NCBI GenBank assembly: GCA_025358885.1
Contig: JANYHW010000173.1
Coordinates: 1-59,210, forward strand
Source: Cytophagales bacterium
Lineage (GTDB): Bacteria; Bacteroidota; Bacteroidia; Cytophagales; Cyclobacteriaceae
DNA: 59,210 nucleotides
Reading direction: 5' to 3'
The position numbers were made by a program, and so were the translations under genes. Shown in pieces: positions 18,452 to 28,424 of the stretch (positions are counted from its first letter, which is position 1; each line of letters starts with the position of its first letter). The notes beneath the pieces were generated by a model. It saw only the letters and a program-made list of their open reading frames with translations. It was not told the DNA's origin and made no database searches.

Positions 18452-19720
18452 ATGAAATTTGAAAATTCCCTTGAGTTTGCAAAAGGTTTGGATCAAGCTG
18501 ATCCACTGAAAGTTTTTCGTACCCAATTCCATATTCCACAGGTGAAGGGCAAGCCATGTCTGTATTTCACCGGAAATTCACTGGGCCTGGAACCCAAGTC
18601 AACCAGAAAATGGGTAAACGAAGAATTGGACGACTGGGCTTCCCTCGCCGTGGAAGGTCATTTTCATTCAAGAAGACCATGGCTTTACTACCATAAGTTC
18701 ACCAAGCAGGGATTGGCAAAGTTAGTGGGCGCAAGACCATCGGAGGTCGTGGCGATGAACCACCTCACCGTGAATCTCCATCTCATGCTTACGTCTTTCT
18801 ATCGTCCAACCAAAGAACGATTCAAGATCATCACGGAGGCAGGCGCATTTTCATCTGATCAATATGCACTTGAATCACAGATCAAACTTCATGGTCTGGA
18901 TCCTTCCGACACGCTGATTGAACTCATGCCGAGGAAAGGTGAACATACACTGCGAACCGCTGACATTCTTGGGGCAATAGAAAGAAATTCGGACCAACTT
19001 TCCCTCGTGATTTTCGGGGCTGTACAATATTATACAGGACAGTTCTTTGACATGAAAGCCATTACCCGGGCAGGGCATCGTGCCGGGGCAATCGTAGGTT
19101 TCGACCTTGCCCATGCTGCTGGGAATGTTCCATTATCATTGCATACGCACGGGGTTGATTTTGCGGTTTGGTGCAGTTACAAATATTTGAACTCCGGACC
19201 TGGTGGGGTAGCCGGAGCTTTCATCCATGAACGTCATGGCAACAATCCAGGGTTAATTCGGCTGGCCGGCTGGTGGGGACACCAGGAAAAAGCACGTTTT
19301 CAAATGAAGAAAGGGTTCATGCCGATGCCTGGGGCGGATGGATGGCAACTGTCAAATTTTCCTGTTCTCAGCGGCAGCGCACTGCTCGCCGCGTTGGAAA
19401 TCTTTAACGATGCAGGAATGGCTGCCCTTCGGAAGAAAAGCCAGGTGTTGACAGGCTATCTTGAGTTCCTTCTTCGATCTATCTCCTCGCATGAGGAATA
19501 CTTTTCCATTTTAACACCACCATCACCTTCAGAACGGGGATGTCAATTATCTATTCTCATGCTAAAGAAAGGGAAGAAGGTCTTTGCGCGGCTCACGGAA
19601 GAAGGGGTTATTGCCGATTGGAGGGAACCTGATGTCATTCGGGTTGCACCGGTGCCCCTTTACAACACGTTTGTGGACGTATTTAAATTTTACTCTATTT
19701 TCAAGAAAGCACTTTTATAA
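18452..19720 (+). CDS. kynU: Kynureninase
   Basis: Kynureninase is a PLP enzyme that splits (3-hydroxy)kynurenine into (3-hydroxy)anthranilate and alanine. The protein is 422 residues long, as usual. Diagnostic segments are FTGNSLGLEPKSTRKWVNEE near the N-terminus, the PLP aspartate in FDLAHAAGNVPL and the Schiff-base lysine in WCSYKYLNSGPGG (about residue 243). The WGH motif (AGWWGHQEKARF) is also typical. It lies between the DinB-like gene and kynurenine 3-monooxygenase, whose product it uses, and upstream of its own product's dioxygenase in pathway order. Tryptophan dioxygenase and formamidase, which make kynurenine, are not in the window. Confidence 0.97.
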   Translation: MKFENSLEFAKGLDQADPLKVFRTQFHIPQVKGKPCLYFTGNSLGLEPKSTRKWVNEELDDWASLAVEGHFHSRRPWLYYHKFTKQGLAKLVGARPSEVVAMNHLTVNLHLMLTSFYRPTKERFKIITEAGAFSSDQYALESQIKLHGLDPSDTLIELMPRKGEHTLRTADILGAIERNSDQLSLVIFGAVQYYTGQFFDMKAITRAGHRAGAIVGFDLAHAAGNVPLSLHTHGVDFAVWCSYKYLNSGPGGVAGAFIHERHGNNPGLIRLAGWWGHQEKARFQMKKGFMPMPGADGWQLSNFPVLSGSALLAALEIFNDAGMAALRKKSQVLTGYLEFLLRSISSHEEYFSILTPPSPSERGCQLSILMLKKGKKVFARLTEEGVIADWREPDVIRVAPVPLYNTFVDVFKFYSIFKKALL

Positions 19721-19792
19721 TCTGTACAGCTGATCTTTATCATGTTTTAACTCAAACAGATTTGCGAATTTGGTACTGAAAGGACGTTATCC

Positions 19793-21139
19793 ATGAAGAA
19801 GAAACCAATTCACATCACCATTGTAGGAGCCGGCCTGGTGGGGTCATTGCTCTCGATTTACCTTCGGAAACGGGGTTATGAGATCTCCGTGTACGACCGC
19901 AGGTTCGACATGCGTTCCAACATGTTGGGGGGCGGACGATCCATCAATATGGCTCTAAGCAACAGAGGTCTCCGTGCCTTGGAGGAAGTAGGGCTTGCTT
20001 CCCACCTGAAGGGAAATGCAGTACCCATGAACGGGCGTATGATCCACGACACCCAGGGAAACCTTACTTTCCAGCCTTATGGGAAGCAAGGGCAATTCAT
20101 CAACTCGATTTCCCGCAGCGACCTCAACATGTTCCTAATCAATGAAGCGGAAAAACTGGGCGTGAATTTCTTCTTTGAGCACAAGTGCCTCGAGGTCAAT
20201 CTTGAAAAAACGGAATTGAAATTTCAGAATTTTGCTGATACCATAAGCCATCAAGCCGACTTGATTATTGGTGCTGACGGTGCTTTCTCGTCTGTGCGCG
20301 GGGCCCTGCAGGTATCCGACCGATTTGAGTACACCCAGACTTATATAGAGCATGGCTACAAGGAGCTAAGGATACCTTCGGCGGAAGACGGCACATTTCA
20401 GATGGAAAAAGAGGCGCTTCACATTTGGCCGCGTGAGAGCTATATGTTGATTGCCCTCCCCAACTCCGACGCTACGTTCACCTGTACACTCTTCTTTCCT
20501 TTTGAAGGAAACCCGTCATTTCAAAAGCTTTCGTCGCCTGAAAAGATTCGCACCTTCTTCGAGTCCAGTTTTCCCGACGCCGCCAAACTCATGCCCACCA
20601 TCGCAGAAGACTTCCGCGATAACCCCACCTCCTCGTTGGTAACCATTCGATGCTTCCCATGGTTCAAGAACAGGACCATGCTTATCGGGGATGCGGCCCA
20701 CGGTATTGTTCCCTTTTTTGGCCAGGGTATGAACTCGGGATTTGAAGATTGCCGCATATTGAATGACTTGCTTAACAATCATGAGGATAACTGGGAGGCG
20801 ATTCTCCCCATATTTCAACAGCTGAGAAAACCCAACGCGGACGCCATTGCTCAATTGGCGCTCGATAACTTTGTGGAAATGCGGGACCTTGTAGGAGATC
20901 CTGATTTTCTACTTCAAAAGAAAATTGAAGCCAGGCTGCACGAACTGCATCCGGAAAAATGGATCCCACTTTATTCCATGGTCACTTTTCACGATACTCT
21001 ATCTTATGCAGAAGCCTTGAGAATTGGCCAGCAGCAAAAGGAGATTATGGAAAAGGTGATGAGGACGCCATCGATTGAAAAGGTCTGGGCGTCCCTTGAT
21101 TTCAACGAAATTGCCAATCAGCTTACGTCTCAGCGATAA
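19793..21139 (+). CDS. kmo: Kynurenine 3-monooxygenase
   Basis: This FAD-dependent aromatic hydroxylase converts kynurenine to 3-hydroxykynurenine with NADPH and oxygen. The N-terminal dinucleotide motif GAGLVGSLLSIYLRKRG, the RSINMALSNRGL segment specific to this enzyme and the second FAD motif IGDAAHGIVPFFGQGMNSGF are all present. At 448 residues it is of the bacterial type; human KMO carries an extra C-terminal membrane anchor. It is separated from kynureninase by 72 bases on the same strand. Its 3' end overlaps the convergent mltF-like gene by 17 bases, which are coding on both strands. Confidence 0.96.
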   Translation: MKKKPIHITIVGAGLVGSLLSIYLRKRGYEISVYDRRFDMRSNMLGGGRSINMALSNRGLRALEEVGLASHLKGNAVPMNGRMIHDTQGNLTFQPYGKQGQFINSISRSDLNMFLINEAEKLGVNFFFEHKCLEVNLEKTELKFQNFADTISHQADLIIGADGAFSSVRGALQVSDRFEYTQTYIEHGYKELRIPSAEDGTFQMEKEALHIWPRESYMLIALPNSDATFTCTLFFPFEGNPSFQKLSSPEKIRTFFESSFPDAAKLMPTIAEDFRDNPTSSLVTIRCFPWFKNRTMLIGDAAHGIVPFFGQGMNSGFEDCRILNDLLNNHEDNWEAILPIFQQLRKPNADAIAQLALDNFVEMRDLVGDPDFLLQKKIEARLHELHPEKWIPLYSMVTFHDTLSYAEALRIGQQQKEIMEKVMRTPSIEKVWASLDFNEIANQLTSQR

Positions 21140-22559
21140 GAATCTTATACTCTTCGTATCGGTTTAGAATGTCCCTCACATAGTTTACGGGTTCTTCGCA
21201 TTTGCAATAGCCCGCCATCACCACAGCATCCTGGTAATATTTGGGGTTTGACTTCTGCTTTAAAAAAGACTCCACGTCATCCCAACGTGCAGGGTTCTTA
21301 CCATACTTTTTTGCAAGATTTCGGGCATCAATAATGTGTGACAACCCGGCGTTGTATGAGGCCAGCACAAACCTAAGCCTTTCATTGTCGTCGGGCACGT
21401 ATTTGCCCCACAGCTGGTTGAGGTACCGAAGATAGCGGGCACCTGCTCTCAGGCTTTGATGCGGGTTCAGTCGGTCTACGGCACCGAATTCCTCTGCCGT
21501 TGCAGGCATCAACTGCATCAAACCCACTGCACCGGCCCAGGACTCTGCATCAGGTTGAAAGTTTGATTCTTGATAGATGACTGACGCGAGCAGACGCCAA
21601 TCCCATCCCAATGCTTTTGCTTCCTTTTTTATCTCGTCATCGTAAGGCGAAAGCTTGTTGCCCGCCAAAGAAGAATAATCGCTGGTAATCCTGATCTGGG
21701 ATGACCGAGGATTGTTGAAATACTTATTGTAAAGTGCCGTGAACCTTCCTGTTCTCTTGAGTTCCCCCAGCCATGCATTTACGGATCCCAACAGGGAGGG
21801 CGAATTCTTCCTCACGGCCCATGCTATTTGTTGTGGCAGACTCAGGACGGTGCCGATGTCCAGGTTGGGATAATAGATCGCATTTACCATCCCGATGGTT
21901 TGATCGGTGACGGTATATTGAATTTCGCCGGTGGCGACCTTCTGAATCAGGGATTCCGTTTCGGCGGTGGCACTGTCTTCATGAATGATGATCTGACCTC
22001 CAATTTCCTGGGAAAGATTTTCAAGACGAGCCTTAAAAGATGATTCATTCATGACGTGAACCTGTTTGCCAATCAAGTCAACCGGACTTCGCACCAAGCT
22101 CCTTTCCACCCTGTTAGGCGGCATTCGGCGCCAATTGGCTGGCTTTTTCTGAACCAGGACCTGGCAGGTATTGAATTGGGATTCAGTAAAAGCCAGGTAG
22201 CTGGTGCGCTCCTGGGTAATGGTGAGTGGAAAGGCAATCAGGTCTCCTTCGCCTTTGTTTAGCAGATCAATGGCCTGCTCAATGCCGCTGATGACCTTGA
22301 TTTTGAGCTTGACTTTGAGATGGCGGGTGAGGCTTTGAAGGAGCTCATATTCATACCCCATGGGTTGACCCCGGTAGATGAAATAACTGATCGAATTATT
22401 ATCAACAATTGCCTGCAGAAATCCTCGCTCACGAATCTGCTCGAGGTCCAATTGCACTTCAGGCTCCTGGGTAAATTCTTTTGGGTTTCGCTTCTGAGAG
22501 CAATCTGCCAGCAGCAGTATCAAGGCAAGCGAAATTGGAAGAGAAACCCGTTTTGCCAT
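21123..22559 (-). CDS. mltF: MltF-like lytic transglycosylase with solute-binding domain
   Basis: MltF-type proteins join a periplasmic solute-binding domain to a soluble lytic transglycosylase (SLT) domain and cleave peptidoglycan between MurNAc and GlcNAc. After an N-terminal export signal (MAKRVSLPISLALILLLADC) comes the binding domain, about residues 40-260 (LQAIVDNNSISYFIYRGQPMG onward), then the SLT domain with the catalytic glutamate in LLASVIYQESNFQPDAESW and AVGLMQLMPATAEEFG. The length is 478 residues from the ATG at 22559; an upstream start at 22592 would place hydrophilic residues before the signal. The residue before the potential lipobox cysteine is aspartate, which is unusual, so lipidation is doubtful. 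Confidence 0.9.
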   Translation of the reverse strand: MAKRVSLPISLALILLLADCSQKRNPKEFTQEPEVQLDLEQIRERGFLQAIVDNNSISYFIYRGQPMGYEYELLQSLTRHLKVKLKIKVISGIEQAIDLLNKGEGDLIAFPLTITQERTSYLAFTESQFNTCQVLVQKKPANWRRMPPNRVERSLVRSPVDLIGKQVHVMNESSFKARLENLSQEIGGQIIIHEDSATAETESLIQKVATGEIQYTVTDQTIGMVNAIYYPNLDIGTVLSLPQQIAWAVRKNSPSLLGSVNAWLGELKRTGRFTALYNKYFNNPRSSQIRITSDYSSLAGNKLSPYDDEIKKEAKALGWDWRLLASVIYQESNFQPDAESWAGAVGLMQLMPATAEEFGAVDRLNPHQSLRAGARYLRYLNQLWGKYVPDDNERLRFVLASYNAGLSHIIDARNLAKKYGKNPARWDDVESFLKQKSNPKYYQDAVVMAGYCKCEEPVNYVRDILNRYEEYKILIAET

Positions 22560-22702
22560 GAATTGAAAGTACGCAAAAGGGGGAACAATCAAAAGGGTTG
22601 GAACTGTCGAAAATCAGATTGAATTCGATCCATGTCTGGCATGTACGTTCACTTTAGACGATATTTCATTTGCTTTACTGAATGAGTATCTCCAACCATC
22701 AC

Positions 22703-23945
22703 ATGAAAGTCTGTGCATTTCTGCTCGCTTTCGCTACGACAGGGAGCTGGGGACAATCCCAGTTTCCAAAATGGCAGGAAGGTTACCTGGACATTCACCA
22801 CATCAGTACCGGCTCAGGAAATGCCACGCTATTTATTTTTCCGGATGGCACCACTCTTCTCTTTGACGCTGGAGACGTTGACAGAAAAGCAAGACTTCGA
22901 ACCCCCAACCCGTTGAAAGTGTCGCCTCATTTGCCCAACGACTCCTCAAGTTCCGGGAAATGTATTGTATCCTATTCAAAAGGTGTGTATCCCTCCATTT
23001 CGACAATTGACTACGCAGTCATTTCACATTTTCACTCTGATCACTATGGCAGCCTGGATCCCTCATCACGCCTTTCGGCAAAAGGAAACTACTATTTAAC
23101 GGGCATTACAGAAGTTAATGAATACCTTCCTGTTCGGACATTGATTGACCGCAATTATCCTGCCTATGATTATCCTGTCGATCTGAAGACAAACGTCCTT
23201 GACAAGGAAACATTCGCCAACTACCTCGCCTTTGTGGCCACGGAGGTGGAGAAGAAAACGATGAGAGCAGAAGCACTTGTCCCAGGAAGCAACATACAAA
23301 ATTCATCAAAAAAATAATCCCACAAAATATCCAACCTTTCATGTTCAAAATGTAAAATCCAACGGAAACCTGTGGCAGGGGAATGGGACTTCCTACACGA
23401 ACCTTATGCCAACCAATATTCCAATGTCCGAGTATAATGAGAATCCCCTGAGCCTGGCGTTGAAGATTACCTATGGCAAGTTTGATTATTTCACCGGAGG
23501 AGATATGACCGGACTCCAGGGGTTTGGCATGCCGATCTGGTTTGATATGGAAACACCCTTGGCCAAAGTCGTTGGAAAAGTCGAAGCCTTATCCCTTAAC
23601 CATCATGGTGTAAGGGATGCCTCCAATGAGAACTTTTTAAGAACGCTTGCACCACAGGTCATCGTTCAGCAATCGTGGAGTTCAAATCACCCCGGAGAAG
23701 AAGTATTGCACCGGATGATCTCCCAAAATACCTATCCGGGCAAAAGAGACATCTTCGCCACATTTGTTCATGAGGAAACAGTGGTCACGTATGGCAGGTG
23801 GCTCGACGAAAACTATAGAAGCAAGAGGGGACACATCGTCATCAGGGTATCCCCTGGAGGGGAAGAATTTAATGTGTATATCCTGAACGACACCACACTG
23901 ACACCCACCCTCACCCATTCGTACGGACCCTACCAATGCCACTAG
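22703..23945 (+). pseudogene. Secreted metallo-beta-lactamase-fold hydrolase interrupted by a frameshift
   Basis: Two adjoining frames make one protein of about 410 residues. The first (to the TAA at 23315-23317) has a signal peptide (MKVCAFLLAFATTGSWG) and the metal motif SHFHSDHYG preceded by LLFDAGD. The second frame supplies the rest, with GGDMTGLQ, LNHHGVRDASNENFL and QSWSSNHP, which look like the remaining metal and substrate-site elements. The break coincides with a run of seven A at 23308-23314; removal of one A fuses the frames as SSKNNPTKY. The second frame is intact over 210 residues, so the change is recent or a base-calling error. The family resembles the ComEC-type MBL domain; the substrate is unknown. 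An alternative start lies at 22682. Confidence 0.72.
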
Positions 23946-24787
23946 TGTGGCGAAGTCTCACGGGATACAACAGTGGGGAAATCCGTGATCAGAATGCCCG
24001 TCTTCAATTTAGACAGCAGCGACCTATAAGACTCTCCGTCCAAAGGCAGGCCGCCATTCCGGGTGTGCTCATTGACATCCGTCATGATCGGAACCTTTTG
24101 GTTCTTTAATTTCAATATGAGGTCATTGCTCACCTTGTCACTGACATAAGCAATAAGTTTATCATTCGGGATTGACAGGCCCTGAATGGCTTCCCATTCG
24201 CTTTCATTTCTCACCAGGCATGAAATATATATCTCAGGGCATAGTTCATGGACGCGTTTTGCGTCAGCTGTTGTAAAGGTCAGGACAACACTCCTTTCTA
24301 CAAGCATTTTTTCTCTCAGCAATTCTATGGCTTCCTGCCAGACATCGGCTTTCATATCGAGCATCAACAAGACATTTTTTTTGCCGAGATGCATAAGAAA
24401 AGCTTCAAGGGTAGGCACAGGCGCTGAGGTCAGTTGACCCTTGCTATTCTTTAGAAAAAGTTTCTTCAGGTATGTGTCCGACAATTCAGAAATTTTTCCC
24501 TGGCCGTTTGTGGTCCGGTCTACGGTTTCGTCGTGCATAAGAAAAAGGGTACCCTCCTTGCTCTTTCGAATATCGAATTCAACCATCCCCAGGTCAATAC
24601 TTTGCGCAACGGTGTGGTCCACCGCCTCCATGGAGTTTTCTGGCAATGAATCATAGAAGCCTCCACGATGTCCGCAGACCAATGCAGCATGGTGTTTTCC
24701 GCCGTCAATCAGTCGCTCCCGAAGACCCTGCGCATAGGAGATGAATGTTGAAATACAAAGAAGGAGTATGCCACATTTTTTTTTCAT
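23942..24787 (-). CDS. Secreted glycerophosphodiester phosphodiesterase-family protein
   Basis: GDPD enzymes hydrolyse glycerophosphodiesters to glycerol 3-phosphate and an alcohol using a TIM barrel and one metal. Visible are the first metal motif CGHRGGFYDSLPENSMEA, the EFDIRKSKEG segment and the catalytic histidine in LFLMHDETVDRTTNG. A signal peptide (MKKKCGILLLCISTFISYAQ) places it in the periplasm or outside. The start at 24787 is preferred over 24799 because it puts the lysines at the N-terminus of the signal; the length is then 281 residues. It follows the Oar-like receptor gene on the same strand but is separated from it by a strong terminator. Confidence 0.9.
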   Translation of the reverse strand: MKKKCGILLLCISTFISYAQGLRERLIDGGKHHAALVCGHRGGFYDSLPENSMEAVDHTVAQSIDLGMVEFDIRKSKEGTLFLMHDETVDRTTNGQGKISELSDTYLKKLFLKNSKGQLTSAPVPTLEAFLMHLGKKNVLLMLDMKADVWQEAIELLREKMLVERSVVLTFTTADAKRVHELCPEIYISCLVRNESEWEAIQGLSIPNDKLIAYVSDKVSNDLILKLKNQKVPIMTDVNEHTRNGGLPLDGESYRSLLSKLKTGILITDFPTVVSRETSPH

Positions 24788-24799
24788 ACCGTCAGGCAT

Positions 24800-24829
24800 A
24801 AAAAAAGAGCATCCGGTGATCGGATGCTC
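24800..24829 (-). terminator. Rho-independent terminator of the Oar-like receptor gene
   Basis: On the minus strand GAGCATCCG, a five-base loop and CGGATGCTC form a perfect 9-bp GC-rich stem, followed by seven T. It lies 24 bases after the receptor's stop codon and just before the start of the GDPD gene. Confidence 0.9.
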
Positions 24830-24852
24830 CTTTCTTCATTTAGAGGAATGAA

Positions 24853-27800
24853 TTAGTTGAAGATATAACGAAGACCAACTTGTGCCTGCCATACGTTATC
24901 CAACGTGATGGCCTTCACAAATGAGTCCTGAATCAAATAAGTTCCGCCATTGATTACCTGTGTTGCCAATTTGTAGGTTGGTAGTGCGCCCACACCTGTT
25001 GGCACCGTGGCTGTAATAGGGCTGACTGTGGTGCTCAGGTAACCTACACCTGCATGGTTGTTCAGCAAGTTCCCAACATTCAGGATATCGAGGCGAAGTT
25101 GCAGGGTGTTTTTGGAACCCTTTGCGCCCGTCTTGATAAACATTTCCTGGATGAGCGAAATATCAAACCTGGTGAGCCATGGTGCATAGCCGCCATTTCT
25201 TTCAGCATATTGACCCCGGCGTGTCTTCAGGTAGGGGTTGTTCTCGATATAGGCATCATACGCTGCTGCCTGTTCTGCCGGTGAGAAGGTCTGGGCTGTA
25301 GCGCCTGATCCAACGGTGAGCGGTACGAAATTAATCTCCGTAGCGGCATCTTTGGGAACGTAGATCAGGTCATTCGTTTGACCATCACCGTTCATGTCAG
25401 CACCGTAGACATAAGAGTATTTGGCACCGCTGAGGGCTGTCATACCCAGCGTAACCGTAGTCGCGCCACCGAAATCGCCACCGTACTCTTTGCGGTAGTT
25501 CACATAACCCACCACTTTGTGACGAAGGTCGTTGTCGGCGTATGATAAGCCAAGATAGTTCTGTCCAATTGCGGTTGGAATATTTGCCTGAACCGTGCTA
25601 CCCACAGATTGGATATCACGGGCCAATCCGTAAGTGTAACCTATCATTCCACCGAAACCATTTTGAGCCGGCTTCACCAACTTAGCTGTAAATGTGTAGG
25701 AGTTTCCTGCCTGATAGTTCCTTAGTACAAACACGTTACTGATGTTAGGATTGTAGAACCGGGCGATGGCTACCGTATTCAAGGCACCTACACCAGCGCT
25801 TGCTACGCCAAATGCAGGGAAAATTGGGCGGTTGTCAGCACCAGCCAATGAACTGATGGGGGCTTTCAGGTTGGAATCGATGTACCGCAACGCCTGAATG
25901 TTCTGGTTGTAAATACCTTCGATTGTACCGATCAGGCCATAAGGCAACTTCTGATCCACCGCTAGGTTTGATTTCCAAATCATGGGGTTCTTCAGGTTAG
26001 TATCTGTGGCATTTACCGCATAAGGGGGAAACTTGGTAATATCCGGAGGAGGAGGAGTTCCAAGGCCGTTAGGCAAAGTCGTAGGATCTATACGGAATGG
26101 ATACGCAGTCGTGTTGAGTTGACTTACAAGGGCGGTATTGATACCATTATTACCCAATTGGTTCGAAACCAACACCTCTGGAATTCTCGATACAAATATT
26201 CCTGATCCTCCACGGATTTGGGTCTTCTTTTCACCCGTTAAATCATAGTTAAAACCTATGCGGGGCGACAACAACAGCCGGGTCTTTGGGAAAGCACCTG
26301 TGTTTACGGTATAAGGATTACCTTTTTCATCCCTGAAGGGAACCATGCCAGGTACGGTAAGACCGCCAACGACCGGATTGTAGAAATCCGAAGCCGTTGA
26401 GTTATCATAGGCAATCACATCACCGCGGATACCCATGTTCAGTTTGAACTTCTCATTCACCTGGAACTCATCCTGCACATAGAAACTGTAGGTAGAAACC
26501 TTCAACTGTTGCAGTGGTTCTGCGCCGCCGGGCAGCAAGGAATAACGAAGGTTATACCTTGGAACAACTACGGGTGATAAGGTAGCATTCGGATTGTTAA
26601 TGAAGTCGGTAGCCGCTGTCTTGAAATCAGCAATGGAATTGTACACATACACTCCATTGGATGAAGGGAAGAAGACGTTATTCGACTTGAAGAACTCGTA
26701 AGAAAGACCACCCGTCAGTGTGTGCCTTCCTGCAAAGTAGGTCAAGTTATCCGTAATGTTCAGGGTTGAATAATTCAGCTTGTTGCTGGGCGTAAACGGG
26801 TCGAAACCGATGGACGTGTATGTAGTTCCGCCAGCTGCATTCAAGATATCAATGGTAGGGAATAAATCCGCTTTGTATTTTCTATCCTCATTCTGATAGT
26901 TGTAGGTGGCCAGGAGCCGGTTAGCAAACTTGCTTCCAAAGCTCGAGTTCAACTCAGCTGAGAATGACTTTGTGTTGTCCTTGATAACGTAGCCTGTATT
27001 TTGCGGCGAAATTGCCAGGGCTGAGTTGGTACGGTTTCCATTTCCAGCCGTGTTGCTGCTGTTACTATTGCTGATGATCTGATCCGATTGTGAATCGTGC
27101 TGGGAATACCTGACTGCCAGTTTGTGATTCTGATTGATGTTGTAATCAAAACGGACAAGGAATTTCTTGCTGGTGATGTCGTTATTGAAGTTATCTACGG
27201 CACCCACATTGCGGCCAAAATTGGTTTGCATGAACTGGCTCAGGTCTTGCAGATCGGCCGTGGTTACGCGAGAAACGTTACCTGTGGCATCCGGATTATT
27301 CGTAACCCAATCCAATGCAGGCTTGCTGCTGGTGAATTGCTCATAGTTTCCAAAGAAGAACAGCTTGTTCTTGATGAGTGGACCACCCAACCTAAACCCA
27401 AATGTTTGCTCTTTCAGGTTTACGGGCGGCAGGTTCTGTCCATCTGCCTTTGTTCCCAGCATGTTGTATTGGCTATTCCTATTCAGGGTATACACCGAGC
27501 CGGTAAATGTGTTTGTCCCGGAACGGGTAACGGCGTTCATATTGGCACCGCCAAAACCCGATTGAAGAACACTGAAGGGAGTTACGTTTATTTGAACTTC
27601 GTCCAAGGCATCCAGGGACACAGCCGTTGTACCTGTACGGCCACCTGCCTGTGATGATGATCCCAAACCAAACCCGTTGTTGAACACACCTCCATCAATG
27701 GTGAAGTTATTAAACCGGCTATCCTGACCTGCAAATGAATTGTTTGCGCCACTGTAGACGTTGTATTTAACAATACTGTTTACCGTTCTGTCAATCGTAG

Positions 27801-28239
27801 GTATGGTATTGATCATACTCCGGTCAAAGGTGGCCGCTGCGCCTGTACGATCGGAACTGAAAACATCGTTCTTGTCGGCGGAGATCACGACCTCCTGAAG
27901 TTCTGCACTTCCTTCCGTCAATTTCACATTTACGTCCGCAGCTACACCAAGGCTTAGAAATACATTTTCAATTGACTCTTCCTTGTAGCCGACGAAACTG
28001 ATCTTGACCGTATATGGTCCACCGATACGCATACCGGGAATGGTATAACGTCCATCGGCAACTGTAGCACTTCCGTAAGTTGTTCCCGATGGCGTGTGGG
28101 TGGCAATAACCGTTGCTCCCGGCAGACCGACGCCATTAGCATCCGTGACAACTCCCTTTATCGAAGAGTTCGTCACCTGTGCAAATAGCCCACTGGCAGT
28201 GAGCAAGAATGCACCAAGCATTAGTAAATGTTTTCTCAT
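24853..28239 (-). CDS. Oar-like TonB-dependent receptor with carboxypeptidase-regulatory-like domain
   Basis: This 1128-residue outer-membrane protein starts with a signal peptide ([20 protein letters not shown]). A carboxypeptidase-regulatory-like beta-sandwich follows (about residues 25-115, [19 protein letters not shown]), then a plug domain ([34 protein letters not shown]) and a long TonB-dependent barrel ending in the aromatic-terminated strand VGLRYIFN. The architecture matches the Oar family, some of which export or import large ligands or support adhesion and signalling. No SusD partner is present, so a glycan-uptake pair is not indicated. It is divergent from a secreted M14 peptidase, with an operator-like dyad between them, and ends at a strong terminator. 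Confidence 0.9.
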   Translation of the reverse strand: MRKHLLMLGAFLLTASGLFAQVTNSSIKGVVTDANGVGLPGATVIATHTPSGTTYGSATVADGRYTIPGMRIGGPYTVKISFVGYKEESIENVFLSLGVAADVNVKLTEGSAELQEVVISADKNDVFSSDRTGAAATFDRSMINTIPTIDRTVNSIVKYNVYSGANNSFAGQDSRFNNFTIDGGVFNNGFGLGSSSQAGGRTGTTAVSLDALDEVQINVTPFSVLQSGFGGANMNAVTRSGTNTFTGSVYTLNRNSQYNMLGTKADGQNLPPVNLKEQTFGFRLGGPLIKNKLFFFGNYEQFTSSKPALDWVTNNPDATGNVSRVTTADLQDLSQFMQTNFGRNVGAVDNFNNDITSKKFLVRFDYNINQNHKLAVRYSQHDSQSDQIISNSNSSNTAGNGNRTNSALAISPQNTGYVIKDNTKSFSAELNSSFGSKFANRLLATYNYQNEDRKYKADLFPTIDILNAAGGTTYTSIGFDPFTPSNKLNYSTLNITDNLTYFAGRHTLTGGLSYEFFKSNNVFFPSSNGVYVYNSIADFKTAATDFINNPNATLSPVVVPRYNLRYSLLPGGAEPLQQLKVSTYSFYVQDEFQVNEKFKLNMGIRGDVIAYDNSTASDFYNPVVGGLTVPGMVPFRDEKGNPYTVNTGAFPKTRLLLSPRIGFNYDLTGEKKTQIRGGSGIFVSRIPEVLVSNQLGNNGINTALVSQLNTTAYPFRIDPTTLPNGLGTPPPPDITKFPPYAVNATDTNLKNPMIWKSNLAVDQKLPYGLIGTIEGIYNQNIQALRYIDSNLKAPISSLAGADNRPIFPAFGVASAGVGALNTVAIARFYNPNISNVFVLRNYQAGNSYTFTAKLVKPAQNGFGGMIGYTYGLARDIQSVGSTVQANIPTAIGQNYLGLSYADNDLRHKVVGYVNYRKEYGGDFGGATTVTLGMTALSGAKYSYVYGADMNGDGQTNDLIYVPKDAATEINFVPLTVGSGATAQTFSPAEQAAAYDAYIENNPYLKTRRGQYAERNGGYAPWLTRFDISLIQEMFIKTGAKGSKNTLQLRLDILNVGNLLNNHAGVGYLSTTVSPITATVPTGVGALPTYKLATQVINGGTYLIQDSFVKAITLDNVWQAQVGLRYIFN

Positions 28240-28265
28240 AGGTTAGTGGTTTGGATTTTCGTTGA

Positions 28266-28273
28266 CAAAAGTA
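28266..28273 (-). promoter_or_regulatory. Candidate -7 promoter element of the Oar-like gene
   Basis: TACTTTTG on the minus strand fits TAnnTTTG and lies 26 bases upstream of the start codon. The -33 element is not convincing at the usual distance. Confidence 0.4.
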
Positions 28274-28311
28274 TTGTAATTCACCCATACTCTATTTTAT
28301 CAACCTTTTAA

Positions 28312-28335
28312 ATGTTACCAACAAGTTGTTAACAT
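28312..28335. promoter_or_regulatory. 24-bp dyad, possible operator between divergent genes
   Basis: The halves ATGTTAcCAAC and GTTGtTAACAT flank a central AA, so 10 of 12 positions pair. The site lies between the promoters of the Oar-like receptor and the M14 peptidase genes, a natural place for a shared dimeric regulator. No binding protein can be named. Confidence 0.35.
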
Positions 28336-28370
28336 TTGCATAACATGGGAGCCGTTCAAACGATTGCGAG

Positions 28371-28401
28371 TTGGCTGATTCTGTGATAATTAGTAACCTT
28401 G
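28371..28401 (+). promoter_or_regulatory. Bacteroidota-type promoter of the M14 peptidase gene
   Basis: TTG at 28371-28373 and TAACCTTG at 28394-28401 are separated by 20 bases, matching the TTTG / TAnnTTTG arrangement with one mismatch. The start codon is 23 bases further on. Confidence 0.5.
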
Positions 28402-28424
28402 TTTCAACTTTAACTTAAAACCTC

